Positions 10,448-18,857 of a stretch of DNA of 64,000 bases are shown here, in pieces. The position numbers and the translations under genes are program-made. The notes below the pieces were generated by a model. The model ran no database searches and had not been told where the DNA came from. It saw nothing but the letters and a program-made list of their open reading frames with translations. Positions within the stretch are counted from its first letter, which is position 1; every line of letters begins with the position of its first letter. Origin of the DNA: Klebsiella aerogenes (lineage in GTDB: Bacteria > Pseudomonadota > Gammaproteobacteria > Enterobacterales > Enterobacteriaceae); assembly GCA_029027985.1 (NCBI GenBank), contig CP119076.1, forward strand, positions 3,470,422 to 3,534,421. Reading direction: 5' to 3'.

Positions 10448-10978
10448 ATGGCAATCATCGGCATCTTTTTTGGCAGCGACACCGGCAACACCGAAAATAT
10501 TGCAAAAATGATTCAAAAGCAGCTCGGTAAAGATGTTGCTGATGTTCACGACATTGCCAAGAGCAGCAAAGAAGATCTGGAAGGCCACGATATTCTGCTG
10601 CTTGGCATCCCGACCTGGTATTATGGCGAAGCACAGTGCGACTGGGACGATTTCTTCCCGACGCTGGAAGAGATCGATTTCAACGGTAAGCTGGTAGCCG
10701 TCTTCGGCTGCGGCGACCAGGAAGACTATGCTGAATACTTCTGCGATGCACTGGGCACCATCCGCGACATCATTGAACCTCGCGGCGCGACCATCGTGGG
10801 CCACTGGCCGACCGCAGGCTACCACTTCGAAGCCTCTAAGGGCCTCGCGGACGATGACCACTTTGTTGGCCTGGCCATTGATGAAGATCGTCAGCCAGAA
10901 CTGACCAACGAACGCGTTGAGAAGTGGGTGAAGCAGATTTCCGACGAGCTGCACCTGGAAGAAATCAAGAACGCCTGA
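10448..10978 (+). CDS. fldA: Flavodoxin 1
   Basis: FMN-containing low-potential electron carrier, essential in E. coli, which supplies electrons to IspG/IspH, biotin synthase, methionine synthase reactivation and similar enzymes. It has 176 residues, equal to E. coli. The phosphate-binding loop GSDTGNTE is at residues 9-16, and FMN ring contacts lie in the PTWYYGE and [12 protein letters not shown] blocks. It is highly acidic. It precedes uof-fur in the same direction with about 210 bases between, as in E. coli, where the oxidative-stress regulator SoxS acts on this locus. Confidence 0.98.
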   Translation: MAIIGIFFGSDTGNTENIAKMIQKQLGKDVADVHDIAKSSKEDLEGHDILLLGIPTWYYGEAQCDWDDFFPTLEEIDFNGKLVAVFGCGDQEDYAEYFCDALGTIRDIIEPRGATIVGHWPTAGYHFEASKGLADDDHFVGLAIDEDRQPELTNERVEKWVKQISDELHLEEIKNA

Positions 10979-11189
10979 GTTTCAAACGGCGCAGCTGATT
11001 AAGTTGCGCTGAGTTAATAGATAAAAGCAATCAAACTAATAGCTACAAGTTTTTAACTTTTCATCACATATCTGTACAATGTCCTCTTATTCACGAGGTC
11101 ACGTGACACAGTTTGTAGCTGGTAATTCGTTTTTGACAGCTTACAAGGCGCGATGCTTGCGGTTTTCATTTCAGAGTGGCAGTTCTATA

Positions 11190-11273
11190 ATGAGACGCAT
11201 TACATCGGGTGATTCTCTGTATTGCTTCCCTTTAAGGAAGCCGATCTTTAGCAACAGGACAGATTCCGCATGA
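11190..11273 (+). CDS. uof: Uof, fur leader peptide
   Basis: A 27-residue reading frame beginning MRRITSGDSLYCFPLRKPI and ending ...NRTDSA, whose TGA overlaps the fur ATG (ATGA arrangement). It matches the upstream-of-fur peptide known in E. coli, where translation of uof is coupled to fur and the iron-stress RNA RyhB represses fur indirectly by blocking uof. The peptide itself has no known activity. The same frame is open further upstream, so an earlier start is possible, but the conserved part begins here. Conservation of the overlap supports the coupling mechanism in this organism. Confidence 0.8.
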   Translation: MRRITSGDSLYCFPLRKPIFSNRTDSA

Positions 11274-11722
11274 CTGACAACAATATCGCATTAAAGAAGG
11301 CTGGCCTGAAAGTCACACTTCCACGATTGAAAATTCTGGAAGTGTTGCAGGAACCGGATAACCATCACGTCAGTGCGGAAGATTTATATAAACGCCTGAT
11401 CGACATGGGTGAAGAGATTGGTCTGGCTACCGTTTACCGCGTGCTGAACCAGTTCGACGATGCTGGCATCGTGACGCGTCATAATTTCGAAGGCGGTAAA
11501 TCCGTATTCGAACTGACCCAGCAGCATCACCACGATCACCTGATTTGCCTCGATTGCGGCAAAGTGATCGAGTTCAGCGATGACTCTATCGAGTCCCGCC
11601 AACGTGAAATCGCCGCTCAGCACGGTATCCGCTTAACCAACCACAGCCTGTACCTGTACGGTCACTGTGCGGAAGGCGACTGCCGCGAAGACGAACACGC
11701 CCACGACGCGGCGGGTAAATAA
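11270..11722 (+). CDS. fur: Fur, ferric uptake regulator
   Basis: Iron-dependent repressor of siderophore, iron-uptake and other genes; with Fe2+ it binds Fur boxes as a dimer. It has 150 residues, two more than E. coli, because the acidic/His tail differs (DEHAHDAAGK). The winged helix occupies about residues 1-80 and the dimerisation/metal domain the remainder. The HHHDH metal ligands lie near residue 87, the structural zinc pair in CLDC (93, 96), and another Cys pair in GHCAEGDC. The start codon overlaps the uof stop. A strong hairpin terminator follows. Confidence 0.98.
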   Translation: MTDNNIALKKAGLKVTLPRLKILEVLQEPDNHHVSAEDLYKRLIDMGEEIGLATVYRVLNQFDDAGIVTRHNFEGGKSVFELTQQHHHDHLICLDCGKVIEFSDDSIESRQREIAAQHGIRLTNHSLYLYGHCAEGDCREDEHAHDAAGK

Positions 11723-11742
11723 CCCATCGTATCGCAGGCAGC

Positions 11743-11772
11743 AAAAAGCCAACCCAAGGGTTGGCTTTTTTT
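11743..11772. terminator. Bidirectional terminator between fur and chiQ
   Basis: An A-tract, then AAGCCAACCC, a three-base loop, GGGTTGGCTT and seven T residues. It is symmetric enough to stop fur transcripts on the plus strand and chiPQ transcripts on the minus strand, which converge here. Confidence 0.9.
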
Positions 11773-11787
11773 ATGTCGATAGCCCCA

Positions 11788-12120
11788 TCAGGGCCGGGTG
11801 TTATTACTGCGGATCTCCTGCCAGATTTTATCGCAGCGCGCTTTGACCGCCTGGTCATTACCGGTGCGCGTCGCCTGAATACACGCCTGATAGTCCAGCA
11901 CCCTGACGCTCTCCTGCGTCGCAAACTGCTGATGCGGCTTCTCTTCTTTCAGCACATTCAGCACGCTCTGACAGGCTTCTATTTTGTCCGGATTACCTTC
12001 CGCCGTGTTAATACAGGCGCTATAGGCATCTTTGAGTTTGGAATCTTCTTTTGGCGCCGGCGATTGTGCGCAGGCAACCAGACCCGATGTCATCATGGCG
12101 ATGAGCAGCAGCTTTTTCAT
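11788..12120 (-). CDS. chiQ: ChiQ (YbfN), lipoprotein of the chitosugar operon
   Basis: Small lipoprotein of 110 residues encoded after the ChiP porin. The signal peptide ends in the lipobox LVAC, with Cys17 as the lipid-bearing residue. The mature part is charged and contains four further cysteines (ACINTAEG, EACQSV, ACIQAT, ARCDKIW), which may form disulfides in the periplasm. Its function is not known; association with chitosugar uptake is inferred only from cotranscription with chiP. The gap to chiP is 53 bases. Confidence 0.93.
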   Translation of the reverse strand: MKKLLLIAMMTSGLVACAQSPAPKEDSKLKDAYSACINTAEGNPDKIEACQSVLNVLKEEKPHQQFATQESVRVLDYQACIQATRTGNDQAVKARCDKIWQEIRSNNTRP

Positions 12121-12173
12121 AGTGGTTCTCCCGGAGGGGCGGCAGACGTACGCTTACGCCCGCCGCACAGGCA

Positions 12174-13574
12174 TCAGAAAATAGTGAACGGTGCGATAAC
12201 CATGAACTTCACGTCGCGCTCATCCTGGAAGATGTTGCCGTAACCGCCGCTCCAGCTTGGGATATCGGAGTGGTTGTCGTATTGCGTGAAGTGCAGTTTG
12301 AACATCGTTCCTTTCGCGCGGCCATCCTGCAGGGTGTAGATAGCATCAAGGCTATAAGCAGATTCTTTCAGGCGGTAGTTAGGATCGTAGTAAGCATCCG
12401 GGGTAGCCATTCTGCCCGGTTTCGCATCCCAGGCGTAAACATAGGAAGCGCCAAACGCCCAGCCCGGCATATCCCAGTTTTTCATGTCATACATCGCACC
12501 GAAGAAGACCGCTTTCTCGCCGTTGGCATTGAAGTCGGAGCGGTTATCCCACCAGATATCGAGACGACCGTTGGAAGAAGCATAGGTTGGCGTCATACGC
12601 TGCAGGAAGTAACCCTGCTGGCCTTCAGCTTTAACCCAGGTTCCTTCCAGGCGCAAGTCCAGCACGTCAGCGGCTTTATAGCCGAAGGTGATCGCCTGCA
12701 GCCATGCGGTACCGTCATAGATATCGTTAATGCCGCCGTTGCTGACTTTATCGCGGGTACCGTAGAACTGATAGCTGGTGCTCAGCGGGGAACCGGCAAT
12801 ATCGAATTTGTAGCTGGCCTTAGCAAAATACTGATCGATATAACCTTGCGCCTGGCCGAATGCGGCTTCCAGCACCAGGTCATTTTTAAAATCATATTTC
12901 GCGCCAAGGGAGTGCAGATAGTCGACTTTAGTTTTCTTATCGTTCTGGTAGAAATCATCCATCTCGATATGCCACGGCGCTTTATATTCGTTTGTCCACA
13001 TATAGGAGAAACTCAACGCGCCGTTATCGCCATAATCGAAATTAGCCCCGGCTTCCGCCCCCTGATAGGTACCAGGCATAAAGCTCCAGTGCGGCGCCAG
13101 CAGTGTTTGTCCCGTCGGCTGAATATAACCTGCACGCGCCCACGCCGGGCCGAATTTAAATTTAGCAGCCGCTTTATACAGGCTAATCCCGCTCTTATCG
13201 CCGGAATAATCTTCGCTGTAGGCGCGGTTGCTGGAGGAGAAGGCAATTTCGTTCGGGTGGCCGCTGTCGCCATTTTCCGCCATTTCAATCGCAGTAAAGG
13301 CGGCAATATCAATACCGAACATATCGGCTGCGTAGCCGGACTGGAAATCCAGGTTGGCGTTCCAGGTGGAATGGGAAAGGTTCGTTTCGTATTTATCGGT
13401 TTCGACATTTTTACGGTCGCGTTCACGCTGCCAGTAATAGATGCCGCCGGTTAACGTTGAATCATCGATAAATCCTGCTGCGCTGGCCTGCGGAACAACA
13501 ACCCAGCCCGACATCGCGGTGACGGCGGCAATAGCCAACGCCAGCGTACTACGTTTGCCACTAAACGTACGCAT
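12174..13574 (-). CDS. chiP: ChiP (YbfM), chitooligosaccharide outer-membrane porin
   Basis: OprD-family outer-membrane channel for chitosugars. The chosen start ([10 protein letters not shown]) gives 466 residues; a second ATG two codons upstream sits only two bases from the AGAGG site, too close for initiation. The signal peptide runs to about residue 33 (cleavage after ASA), and the body shows the alternating aromatic/polar pattern of beta strands, ending ...VIAPFTIF with the terminal Phe typical of barrel proteins. The leader contains a perfect match to the ChiX small-RNA seed over the ribosome binding site, so silencing in the absence of chitosugars is expected. NagC control is probable. 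Confidence 0.97.
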   Translation of the reverse strand: MRTFSGKRSTLALAIAAVTAMSGWVVVPQASAAGFIDDSTLTGGIYYWQRERDRKNVETDKYETNLSHSTWNANLDFQSGYAADMFGIDIAAFTAIEMAENGDSGHPNEIAFSSSNRAYSEDYSGDKSGISLYKAAAKFKFGPAWARAGYIQPTGQTLLAPHWSFMPGTYQGAEAGANFDYGDNGALSFSYMWTNEYKAPWHIEMDDFYQNDKKTKVDYLHSLGAKYDFKNDLVLEAAFGQAQGYIDQYFAKASYKFDIAGSPLSTSYQFYGTRDKVSNGGINDIYDGTAWLQAITFGYKAADVLDLRLEGTWVKAEGQQGYFLQRMTPTYASSNGRLDIWWDNRSDFNANGEKAVFFGAMYDMKNWDMPGWAFGASYVYAWDAKPGRMATPDAYYDPNYRLKESAYSLDAIYTLQDGRAKGTMFKLHFTQYDNHSDIPSWSGGYGNIFQDERDVKFMVIAPFTIF

Positions 13575-13581
13575 GTGCATA

Positions 13582-13593
13582 TCCTCTTTGACG
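13582..13593 (-). promoter_or_regulatory. ChiX small-RNA pairing site in the chiP leader
   Basis: The chiP mRNA reads CGTCAAAGAGGA here, which is the exact complement of the TCCTCTTTGACG seed recalled for E. coli/Salmonella ChiX. It covers the Shine-Dalgarno sequence of chiP, 8 bases before the start codon. In the known mechanism ChiX occludes this site until chbBC decoy RNA titrates it. The chiX gene itself is not in this window. Confidence 0.85.
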
Positions 13594-13918
13594 TTTTAAA
13601 ATTGCGATTGCCAAAGGCAACTCGCTAAAAAATAAATAAAGAAAAGTGCTAAAAGCGGTGCGGTTAAAAGACCGCGAAACCACTATGGATAGACTATTTT
13701 TCGTGACGCGAATTATCAATCTCTTTCGCAGAGCAAAGCTTAAGATTATGACAAAGCGCACATAATTTATGTCTTTTTGTTACAGGCTTACTCCTCATCT
13801 ATTTCGAAGATAAATCATGGTTATATCGAAAAAAATCGAAGTCGCTCGAAAGCTGAAACGGTTAAATGTAAATGCGACAACTGAGAAGGGGATGAAATAT
13901 TAAGGGTTTTTAATAAAA

Positions 13919-13939
13919 TTAATTCGCATCGAAAAAATA
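13919..13939. promoter_or_regulatory. Candidate NagC operator between chiP and glnS
   Basis: TTAATTCGCATCGAAAAAATA matches the nagE operator at 23486-23506 in its whole left half and in the central CG-N3-CG spacing; the right half is imperfect. Further ATCGAAAAA-type half sites lie at about 13822-13840. NagC control of chiP is established in E. coli. The 438-base interval 13575-14012 otherwise holds the chiP leader, A/T-rich promoter-like sequence and the glnS terminator. Confidence 0.5.
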
Positions 13940-13965
13940 TCGATTTTTAATCCACTGATTCTGCG

Positions 13966-13992
13966 ATAAAAAAACGCCGCATTGCGCGGCGT
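13966..13992 (-). terminator. glnS terminator
   Basis: Stem ACGCCGC (13974-13980) with GCGGCGT (13986-13992), a five-base loop, and a run of seven T residues on the minus strand. It begins 20 bases after the glnS stop. Confidence 0.88.
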
Positions 13993-14012
13993 TTCTTAAA
14001 TGGGCAAGCAAA

Positions 14013-15680
14013 TTACTCGCCGACTTTAGTCCAGGTATCGCGCAGACCCACCGTGCGGTTGAACACCAGATGGCTCTCGGTCGCATAGCGGCTGTCGAGA
14101 CAGAAGTAACCTTCACGCTCGAACTGATAAGCTTTGCCCGCCTGCGCTTGCGCCAGGCTTGGCTCAGCAAAACCGTGTTTGATAACCAGCGATTCCGGGT
14201 TCATCACCGCCAGGAAATCCTCCGCCGCGCCCGGGTTCGGTACGCTAAACAGGCGATCGTAAAGGCGGATTTCAACCGGCAGCGCATGCGCTGCGCTCAC
14301 CCAGTGGATAACGCCTTTAACCTTGCGGCCATCGGCCGGGTCTTTGCTCAGGGTGTCCGCATCGTAGGTACAGAAGATTGTAGTGATATTGCCTTCTGCA
14401 TCTTTCTCAACGCGTTCCGCTTTGATGACGTAGGCGTTGCGCAGACGTACTTCTTTACCCAGCACCAGACGCTTGTACTGCTTGTTAGCTTCTTCACGGA
14501 AGTCTGCGCGATCGATCCAAATCTCAGCGCTAAACGGCACCTCGCGGCTGCCCATTTCCGGCTTATTCGGATGGTTCGGCATCGCCACCATTTCGCTTTC
14601 GCCCTGCGGGTAGTTTTCGATAACCAGTTTAACCGGATCGATAACCGCCATCGCGCGCGGCGCGTTTTCGTTCAGATCTTCGCGGATGCAGGATTCCAGC
14701 GACGCCATCTCGATGGTATTGTCCTGCTTGGTCACGCCAATACGCTTGCAGAACTCACGGATGGATTCAGCGGTATAGCCGCGACGACGCAGGCCGGAAA
14801 TGGTCGGCATGCGCGGGTCATCCCAGCCTTCAACGTGCTTTTCGGTCACCAGCTGGTTCAGCTTACGCTTGGACATCACGGTGTATTCGAGATTCAGGCG
14901 CGAGAATTCATACTGGCGCGGATGAACCGGAATACTGATGTTGTCGAGCACCCAATCGTACAGACGACGGTTATCCTGGAACTCCAGGGTACACAGCGAA
15001 TGGGTAATGCCTTCCAGCGCATCGCTGATGCAGTGGGTGAAGTCGTACATCGGGTAGATGCACCACTTATTGCCGGTCTGGTGGTGATCAGCGAATTTAA
15101 TACGGTACAGCACCGGATCGCGCATCACGATGAACGGCGACGCCATGTCGATTTTCGCACGCAGGCAAGCCTTGCCTTCTTCGAAACCGCCGCTGCGCAT
15201 TTTTTCGAACAATGCGAGGTTCTCTTCCACGCTGCGATCGCGGTATGGGCTGTTTTTACCCGGCGCTTTCAGGGTGCCACGGTATTCGCGGATCTCGTCG
15301 GCAGACAGCTCATCTACGTAGGCCAGACCTTTGTTGATCAGCTCAACCGCGTACTGATGCAGCTGATCGAAGTAATCAGAGGAGTAGCATACGTCGCCGG
15401 ACCAGTGGAAACCTAACCACTGCACGTCGTTTTTAATCGACTCTACGTATTCGATATCTTCTTTCACCGGGTTGGTGTCATCGAAACGCAGATTACATTG
15501 ACCCTGATAATCCTGCGCGATACCGAAGTTCAGGCAAATGGATTTCGCGTGGCCAATGTGCAGGTAGCCGTTCGGTTCCGGCGGGAAGCGGGTATGAACG
15601 GTGGTGTGCTTACCGGTAGCCAGATCTTCATCGATGATCTGACGGATAAAGTTAGTCGGGCGGGCTTCAGCCTCACTCAT
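14013..15680 (-). CDS. glnS: Glutaminyl-tRNA synthetase
   Basis: Class I aminoacyl-tRNA synthetase charging tRNA-Gln. It has 555 residues, starting [11 protein letters not shown]; a GTG one codon upstream is not needed. The HIGH-type motif is HIGH near residue 41, and the KMSKS equivalent is VMSKRK near 268. The catalytic domain is followed by two beta-barrel anticodon-binding domains. Four tRNA-Gln genes lie 14 kb away in this window. The gene ends in a strong terminator. On its upstream side it is now adjacent to the accessory cassette rather than nagE, its E. coli neighbour. Confidence 0.98.
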   Translation of the reverse strand: MSEAEARPTNFIRQIIDEDLATGKHTTVHTRFPPEPNGYLHIGHAKSICLNFGIAQDYQGQCNLRFDDTNPVKEDIEYVESIKNDVQWLGFHWSGDVCYSSDYFDQLHQYAVELINKGLAYVDELSADEIREYRGTLKAPGKNSPYRDRSVEENLALFEKMRSGGFEEGKACLRAKIDMASPFIVMRDPVLYRIKFADHHQTGNKWCIYPMYDFTHCISDALEGITHSLCTLEFQDNRRLYDWVLDNISIPVHPRQYEFSRLNLEYTVMSKRKLNQLVTEKHVEGWDDPRMPTISGLRRRGYTAESIREFCKRIGVTKQDNTIEMASLESCIREDLNENAPRAMAVIDPVKLVIENYPQGESEMVAMPNHPNKPEMGSREVPFSAEIWIDRADFREEANKQYKRLVLGKEVRLRNAYVIKAERVEKDAEGNITTIFCTYDADTLSKDPADGRKVKGVIHWVSAAHALPVEIRLYDRLFSVPNPGAAEDFLAVMNPESLVIKHGFAEPSLAQAQAGKAYQFEREGYFCLDSRYATESHLVFNRTVGLRDTWTKVGE

Positions 15681-15795
15681 CACGGGTTCCTCAAAGCGTA
15701 AACAACGTATAACGGCACATGATCTTACAAGCAGAGATGAGTGACAACTATTAGTTGAAGAAAACTCACGAATTGTTAGAAATCAACACGGAGAA

Positions 15796-15817
15796 AGCCC
15801 GGGTAATAACCCGGGCT
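15796..15817 (-). terminator. Terminator of the MFS-fae-AKR-ALDH operon
   Basis: Perfect nine-base stem AGCCCGGGT/ACCCGGGCT with a four-base loop, starting 20 bases after the aldehyde dehydrogenase stop. Only three T residues follow on the minus strand. It isolates the operon from the glnS promoter region. Confidence 0.75.
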
Positions 15818-15836
15818 ATAAATAAGCGCGCGATGC

Positions 15837-17282
15837 TCAAAGCAACTGCCCCAGGTTCAGGTACTTTGTCTCAAGATACTCCTCCAGACCAATATCCGCC
15901 CCTTCCCTACCCAAACCGGACTCTTTCACACCGCCAAACGGCGCCACCTCCGTCGAGAGGATCCCTTCATTAACACCGACCATACCGCTTTCCAACTGAC
16001 GGGCAACGCGGAACGCGCGCGCCAGATCCCGCGTATAGAGATACGCCGCCAGACCATATGGCGTATCGTTCGCCCGAGCGATAACCTCGTTTTCGGAATC
16101 AAAACGGAAGCAGGCGGCAACCGGACCAAAGGTTTCTTCCTGGGCGATAAGCATTGCTTCCGTCGCCTCGCCCAACACCGTCGGTTGAAAGAACGATCCG
16201 CCAAGAACATGACGTTCGCCGCCGCACAACAATCTCGCGCCTTTATCCAGAGCGTCACGGATATGGGTCTCAACTTTAACGACCGCCTGCGGATGAATGA
16301 GCGGCCCCTGCTGTGCTCCCGGGGTCATGCCTGACGATACAACCAGCGCGTTCGCCGCCGCCGTCAGTTTGCTGACAAAGGTATCGTAAATACCGCTCTG
16401 CACATAAAAGCGGTTCACGCAGACACAAGTTTGCCCGCTATTGCGGAATTTCGCCGCCATCGCGCCGGCAATCGCCGCATCGACATCCGCATCGTCGAAA
16501 ATAATCATCGGCGCATTACCGCCCAACTCCAGAGACAGCTTTTTCACCGTGTCCGCGGCCTGGCGCATTAACAATTTTCCCGTCGCGGTGGATCCGGTGA
16601 ACGATATTTTTCGCACGATGGGACTGGCCATCAACGTTTCGCCGATAGCCTGCGTGTCGCCCGTCACGGCATTCAGTACCCCGGGCGGAACGCCTGCCTG
16701 CTCCGCGAGCACCAGCAGCGCAAAAGCCGATAGCGGCGTTTCATTGGCGGGTTTAATGACCGCTGTGCAGCCTGCCGCCAGAGCTGGCCCCAGCTTGCGT
16801 GTCAACATCGCCAGAGGGAAATTCCATGGCGTAATGGCGGCGACGACCCCAACCGGTTCTTTGAAGGTCATGATTCGGTTGCCGGATTTCGTTTCCGGGA
16901 TCGTTTTACCGTAGGCGCGTTTCGCTTCTTCAGCAAACCATTCAATAAAGCTCGCCGCATAGGCTACTTCGCCCATCGCCTCGCTAAGAACCTTGCCTTG
17001 TTCCGCCACCACCAGTTCGGCGAGCGCCTGCTGGTTTTCCATTATCAGGTGATACCAACGCTGCAGAATTTTCGCCCGCGCGTTCGCGGTCAGCGCCCGC
17101 CAGGTCGTCAGCGCTTGCCCTGCGGCATCAATAGAGCTTAACGTCTCTTGTCTGCCAGCCTGCGCCACCTGGGCGACAACGTCCCCGGAAGCCGGGTTAA
17201 TTACCGGGTAGCGCGCGTCCAATTCGCGCCACTCTCCCTGGCAATACCACCCCGTTCTGACTAACTCTTGAAAGCGACTCAT
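15837..17282 (-). CDS. NAD(P)-dependent aldehyde dehydrogenase, succinate-semialdehyde dehydrogenase (GabD)-like
   Basis: Oxidises an aldehyde to the acid; the closest family by eye is GabD/SSADH, but the real substrate is unknown. It has 481 residues. The oxyanion Asn154 is in PWNFP, the cofactor-binding segment is SFTGSTATGK near 227-236, the general base Glu252 is in LELGG, and the catalytic Cys286 is in GQTCVCVNR, with a second Cys two residues later as in SSADH proteins. The start codon overlaps the aldo/keto reductase stop (ATGA), so it is translationally coupled. It is the last gene of the operon after MFS, fae and AKR, suggesting that it removes an aldehyde made or imported by that pathway. 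Confidence 0.88.
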   Translation of the reverse strand: MSRFQELVRTGWYCQGEWRELDARYPVINPASGDVVAQVAQAGRQETLSSIDAAGQALTTWRALTANARAKILQRWYHLIMENQQALAELVVAEQGKVLSEAMGEVAYAASFIEWFAEEAKRAYGKTIPETKSGNRIMTFKEPVGVVAAITPWNFPLAMLTRKLGPALAAGCTAVIKPANETPLSAFALLVLAEQAGVPPGVLNAVTGDTQAIGETLMASPIVRKISFTGSTATGKLLMRQAADTVKKLSLELGGNAPMIIFDDADVDAAIAGAMAAKFRNSGQTCVCVNRFYVQSGIYDTFVSKLTAAANALVVSSGMTPGAQQGPLIHPQAVVKVETHIRDALDKGARLLCGGERHVLGGSFFQPTVLGEATEAMLIAQEETFGPVAACFRFDSENEVIARANDTPYGLAAYLYTRDLARAFRVARQLESGMVGVNEGILSTEVAPFGGVKESGLGREGADIGLEEYLETKYLNLGQLL

Positions 17283-18322
17283 GCTGTTTTCCTTATATTG
17301 ACTTCATCAATGAAAATCCCTTGCGCCGGGCGACCATCCCGCGAGATCCGTTTACCCGCGGTATAATCATTAATCACATCGCATGGCGTATAGTTGCGCT
17401 CCAGCTCAAAACGTTCTTCGTCGCTAAGCCAGGTTTCCATTGCCGCAATGGCGCAGTCAATTTGATTGGCGGTATCCGCGCCAACCAGCATGCAGTCAAC
17501 CCCAGGATGATTCAGTACCCAGGATTGCGCTACCTGCGCCGGCGACACCCCACGCAGGGCTGCGACCCGACTCACGGATTGCGCGATTTGCACCGAGGCG
17601 CTGTCGGCATACATTTCCTGGGTGAAAAAGTCGGTTTTATTGCGGGTTGAGTTAAAATCACAGCTCAACAACCCGCGCGCCAGCGGACTGAACACGGAGA
17701 CGCCCAACCCTTGATCGCGACAAAACGGGATCATTTCGCGTTCTTCTTCTCGATAAGCGCAATTCAACTGCAGCTGCATATTGATCGGCCGCGTAAAGCC
17801 ATTACGCTCGCAGCACCAGAGGATTTTTGCCAGCTGCCAGGTGTACATCGTGGACACGCCGACATAACGCGCTTTACCGGCGCGGACGATCGCATCCATC
17901 GCCGCCCAGGTCTCCTCAACGGGAGTATTCACGTCAAAATAGTGCAGCATATAGACATCAACATAGTCGGTGCCAAGGCGTCGCAGGCTGGCATCAATAC
18001 TGTCCATAATATGCTTGCGCGAGTGTCCCTGGTTATTCACTCCGCCGCCGATGGGATAACCCACTTTTGTGGTTAACACCAGCTCATCACGTTTCGCAAT
18101 ACGGGAAACGATCCGGCCTACCACCTCTTCCCCGGCGCCGCTGGAGTAAAAGTCCGCCAGGTCGATAAAGTTAATGCCGCTTTCGAGTGCATGACGGATT
18201 AGCGGCTCGCTTTGCGCCTCATCGAAAATCCACGGTTTCCATTGCTTGCTCCCCATGTTCATGGTTCCCAGGCACAAACGCGATACCTTCAAACCACTCT
18301 GGCCAAGATGTATATATTGCAT
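17279..18322 (-). CDS. Aldo/keto reductase
   Basis: NAD(P)H-dependent carbonyl reductase of the AKR superfamily (YajO/Tas-like by eye), 347 residues. The catalytic tetrad is visible: Asp54 and Tyr59 in DLADFYSSG, Lys86 in TTKVGYP and His127 in MLHYFD. The cofactor-binding C-terminal blocks include SPLARGLL and the VGADTANQ motif. The ATG has a GAGGAG ribosome site 8 bases upstream. The gene starts 11 bases after fae and overlaps the dehydrogenase by four bases. Pairing of a reductase and a dehydrogenase suggests that two redox steps act on one carbonyl intermediate; the substrate cannot be told from sequence. Confidence 0.88.
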   Translation of the reverse strand: MQYIHLGQSGLKVSRLCLGTMNMGSKQWKPWIFDEAQSEPLIRHALESGINFIDLADFYSSGAGEEVVGRIVSRIAKRDELVLTTKVGYPIGGGVNNQGHSRKHIMDSIDASLRRLGTDYVDVYMLHYFDVNTPVEETWAAMDAIVRAGKARYVGVSTMYTWQLAKILWCCERNGFTRPINMQLQLNCAYREEEREMIPFCRDQGLGVSVFSPLARGLLSCDFNSTRNKTDFFTQEMYADSASVQIAQSVSRVAALRGVSPAQVAQSWVLNHPGVDCMLVGADTANQIDCAIAAMETWLSDEERFELERNYTPCDVINDYTAGKRISRDGRPAQGIFIDEVNIRKTA

Positions 18323-18333
18323 GGTAAAACTCC

Positions 18334-18837
18334 TCAGGCTTTCGGGGTGTAGAATGGATTGCTCGGCTGCGTCACCACATCGGCGATCTCGCTGCGCGCG
18401 GGCAGACGGTTCATCGCGGCATAAATCGCATTGCGACAGGCGCGATAGTTATTGCGATACACCTCGTCCAGATCGTCACAACCAGGGTTGACCCAATTCG
18501 CCGTCACGATGCACCATTCATCTTCCGCCTGCGGCGGTAAAATGCCCTCCAGCAGTGATTCAGTTACCGCTTTGGCGATGGCTGCCTGCGAAGCGCCCCA
18601 GGTCGCGTTAGCGTGGACTTCGCCCTGAATTTCGGCCTTATTGACGTAAAGGGTCATCGGCTTTGCCGGAATATTCGGTTTAATCACGACCATAAACGGG
18701 CAGTGTCCCTGGCTTGGCGATGCCAGACTTGTGGAAAAGGCCTGACCAACCACGCCGCTGCGCGGGCCAATCATGATGTTGATATGTGAGGCGTTAATGC
18801 CGCTGCCTTCAAAACCTTCGCCGATATACATTTCCAT
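18334..18837 (-). CDS. Formaldehyde-activating enzyme (Fae) homologue
   Basis: It resembles Fae, which condenses formaldehyde with tetrahydromethanopterin in methylotrophs. The start chosen here (MEMYIGEGFEGSG) has AAGGAG seven bases upstream and gives 167 residues, close to the 170 of Methylobacterium Fae; an ATG six codons upstream precedes the ribosome site. The catalytic-type His is His18, directly before the INIMIGPR block. The KPNIPAKPMTLYVNK segment, the AAIAKAV...EGILP helix region and the NNYRACRNAI C-terminal block align with Fae. It lies between the transporter and the reductase genes. No tetrahydromethanopterin gene is in the window, and enterobacteria are not known to make that cofactor, so the true ligand may be another aldehyde or carrier. 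Confidence 0.85.
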   Translation of the reverse strand: MEMYIGEGFEGSGINASHINIMIGPRSGVVGQAFSTSLASPSQGHCPFMVVIKPNIPAKPMTLYVNKAEIQGEVHANATWGASQAAIAKAVTESLLEGILPPQAEDEWCIVTANWVNPGCDDLDEVYRNNYRACRNAIYAAMNRLPARSEIADVVTQPSNPFYTPKA

Positions 18838-18857
18838 GAATAACTCCTTCAACATTG

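Noticed and set aside
14070-15416. 448-codon open frame opposite glnS
   Set aside because: Antisense shadow of glnS, with the same features as other mirror frames in this GC-rich region.
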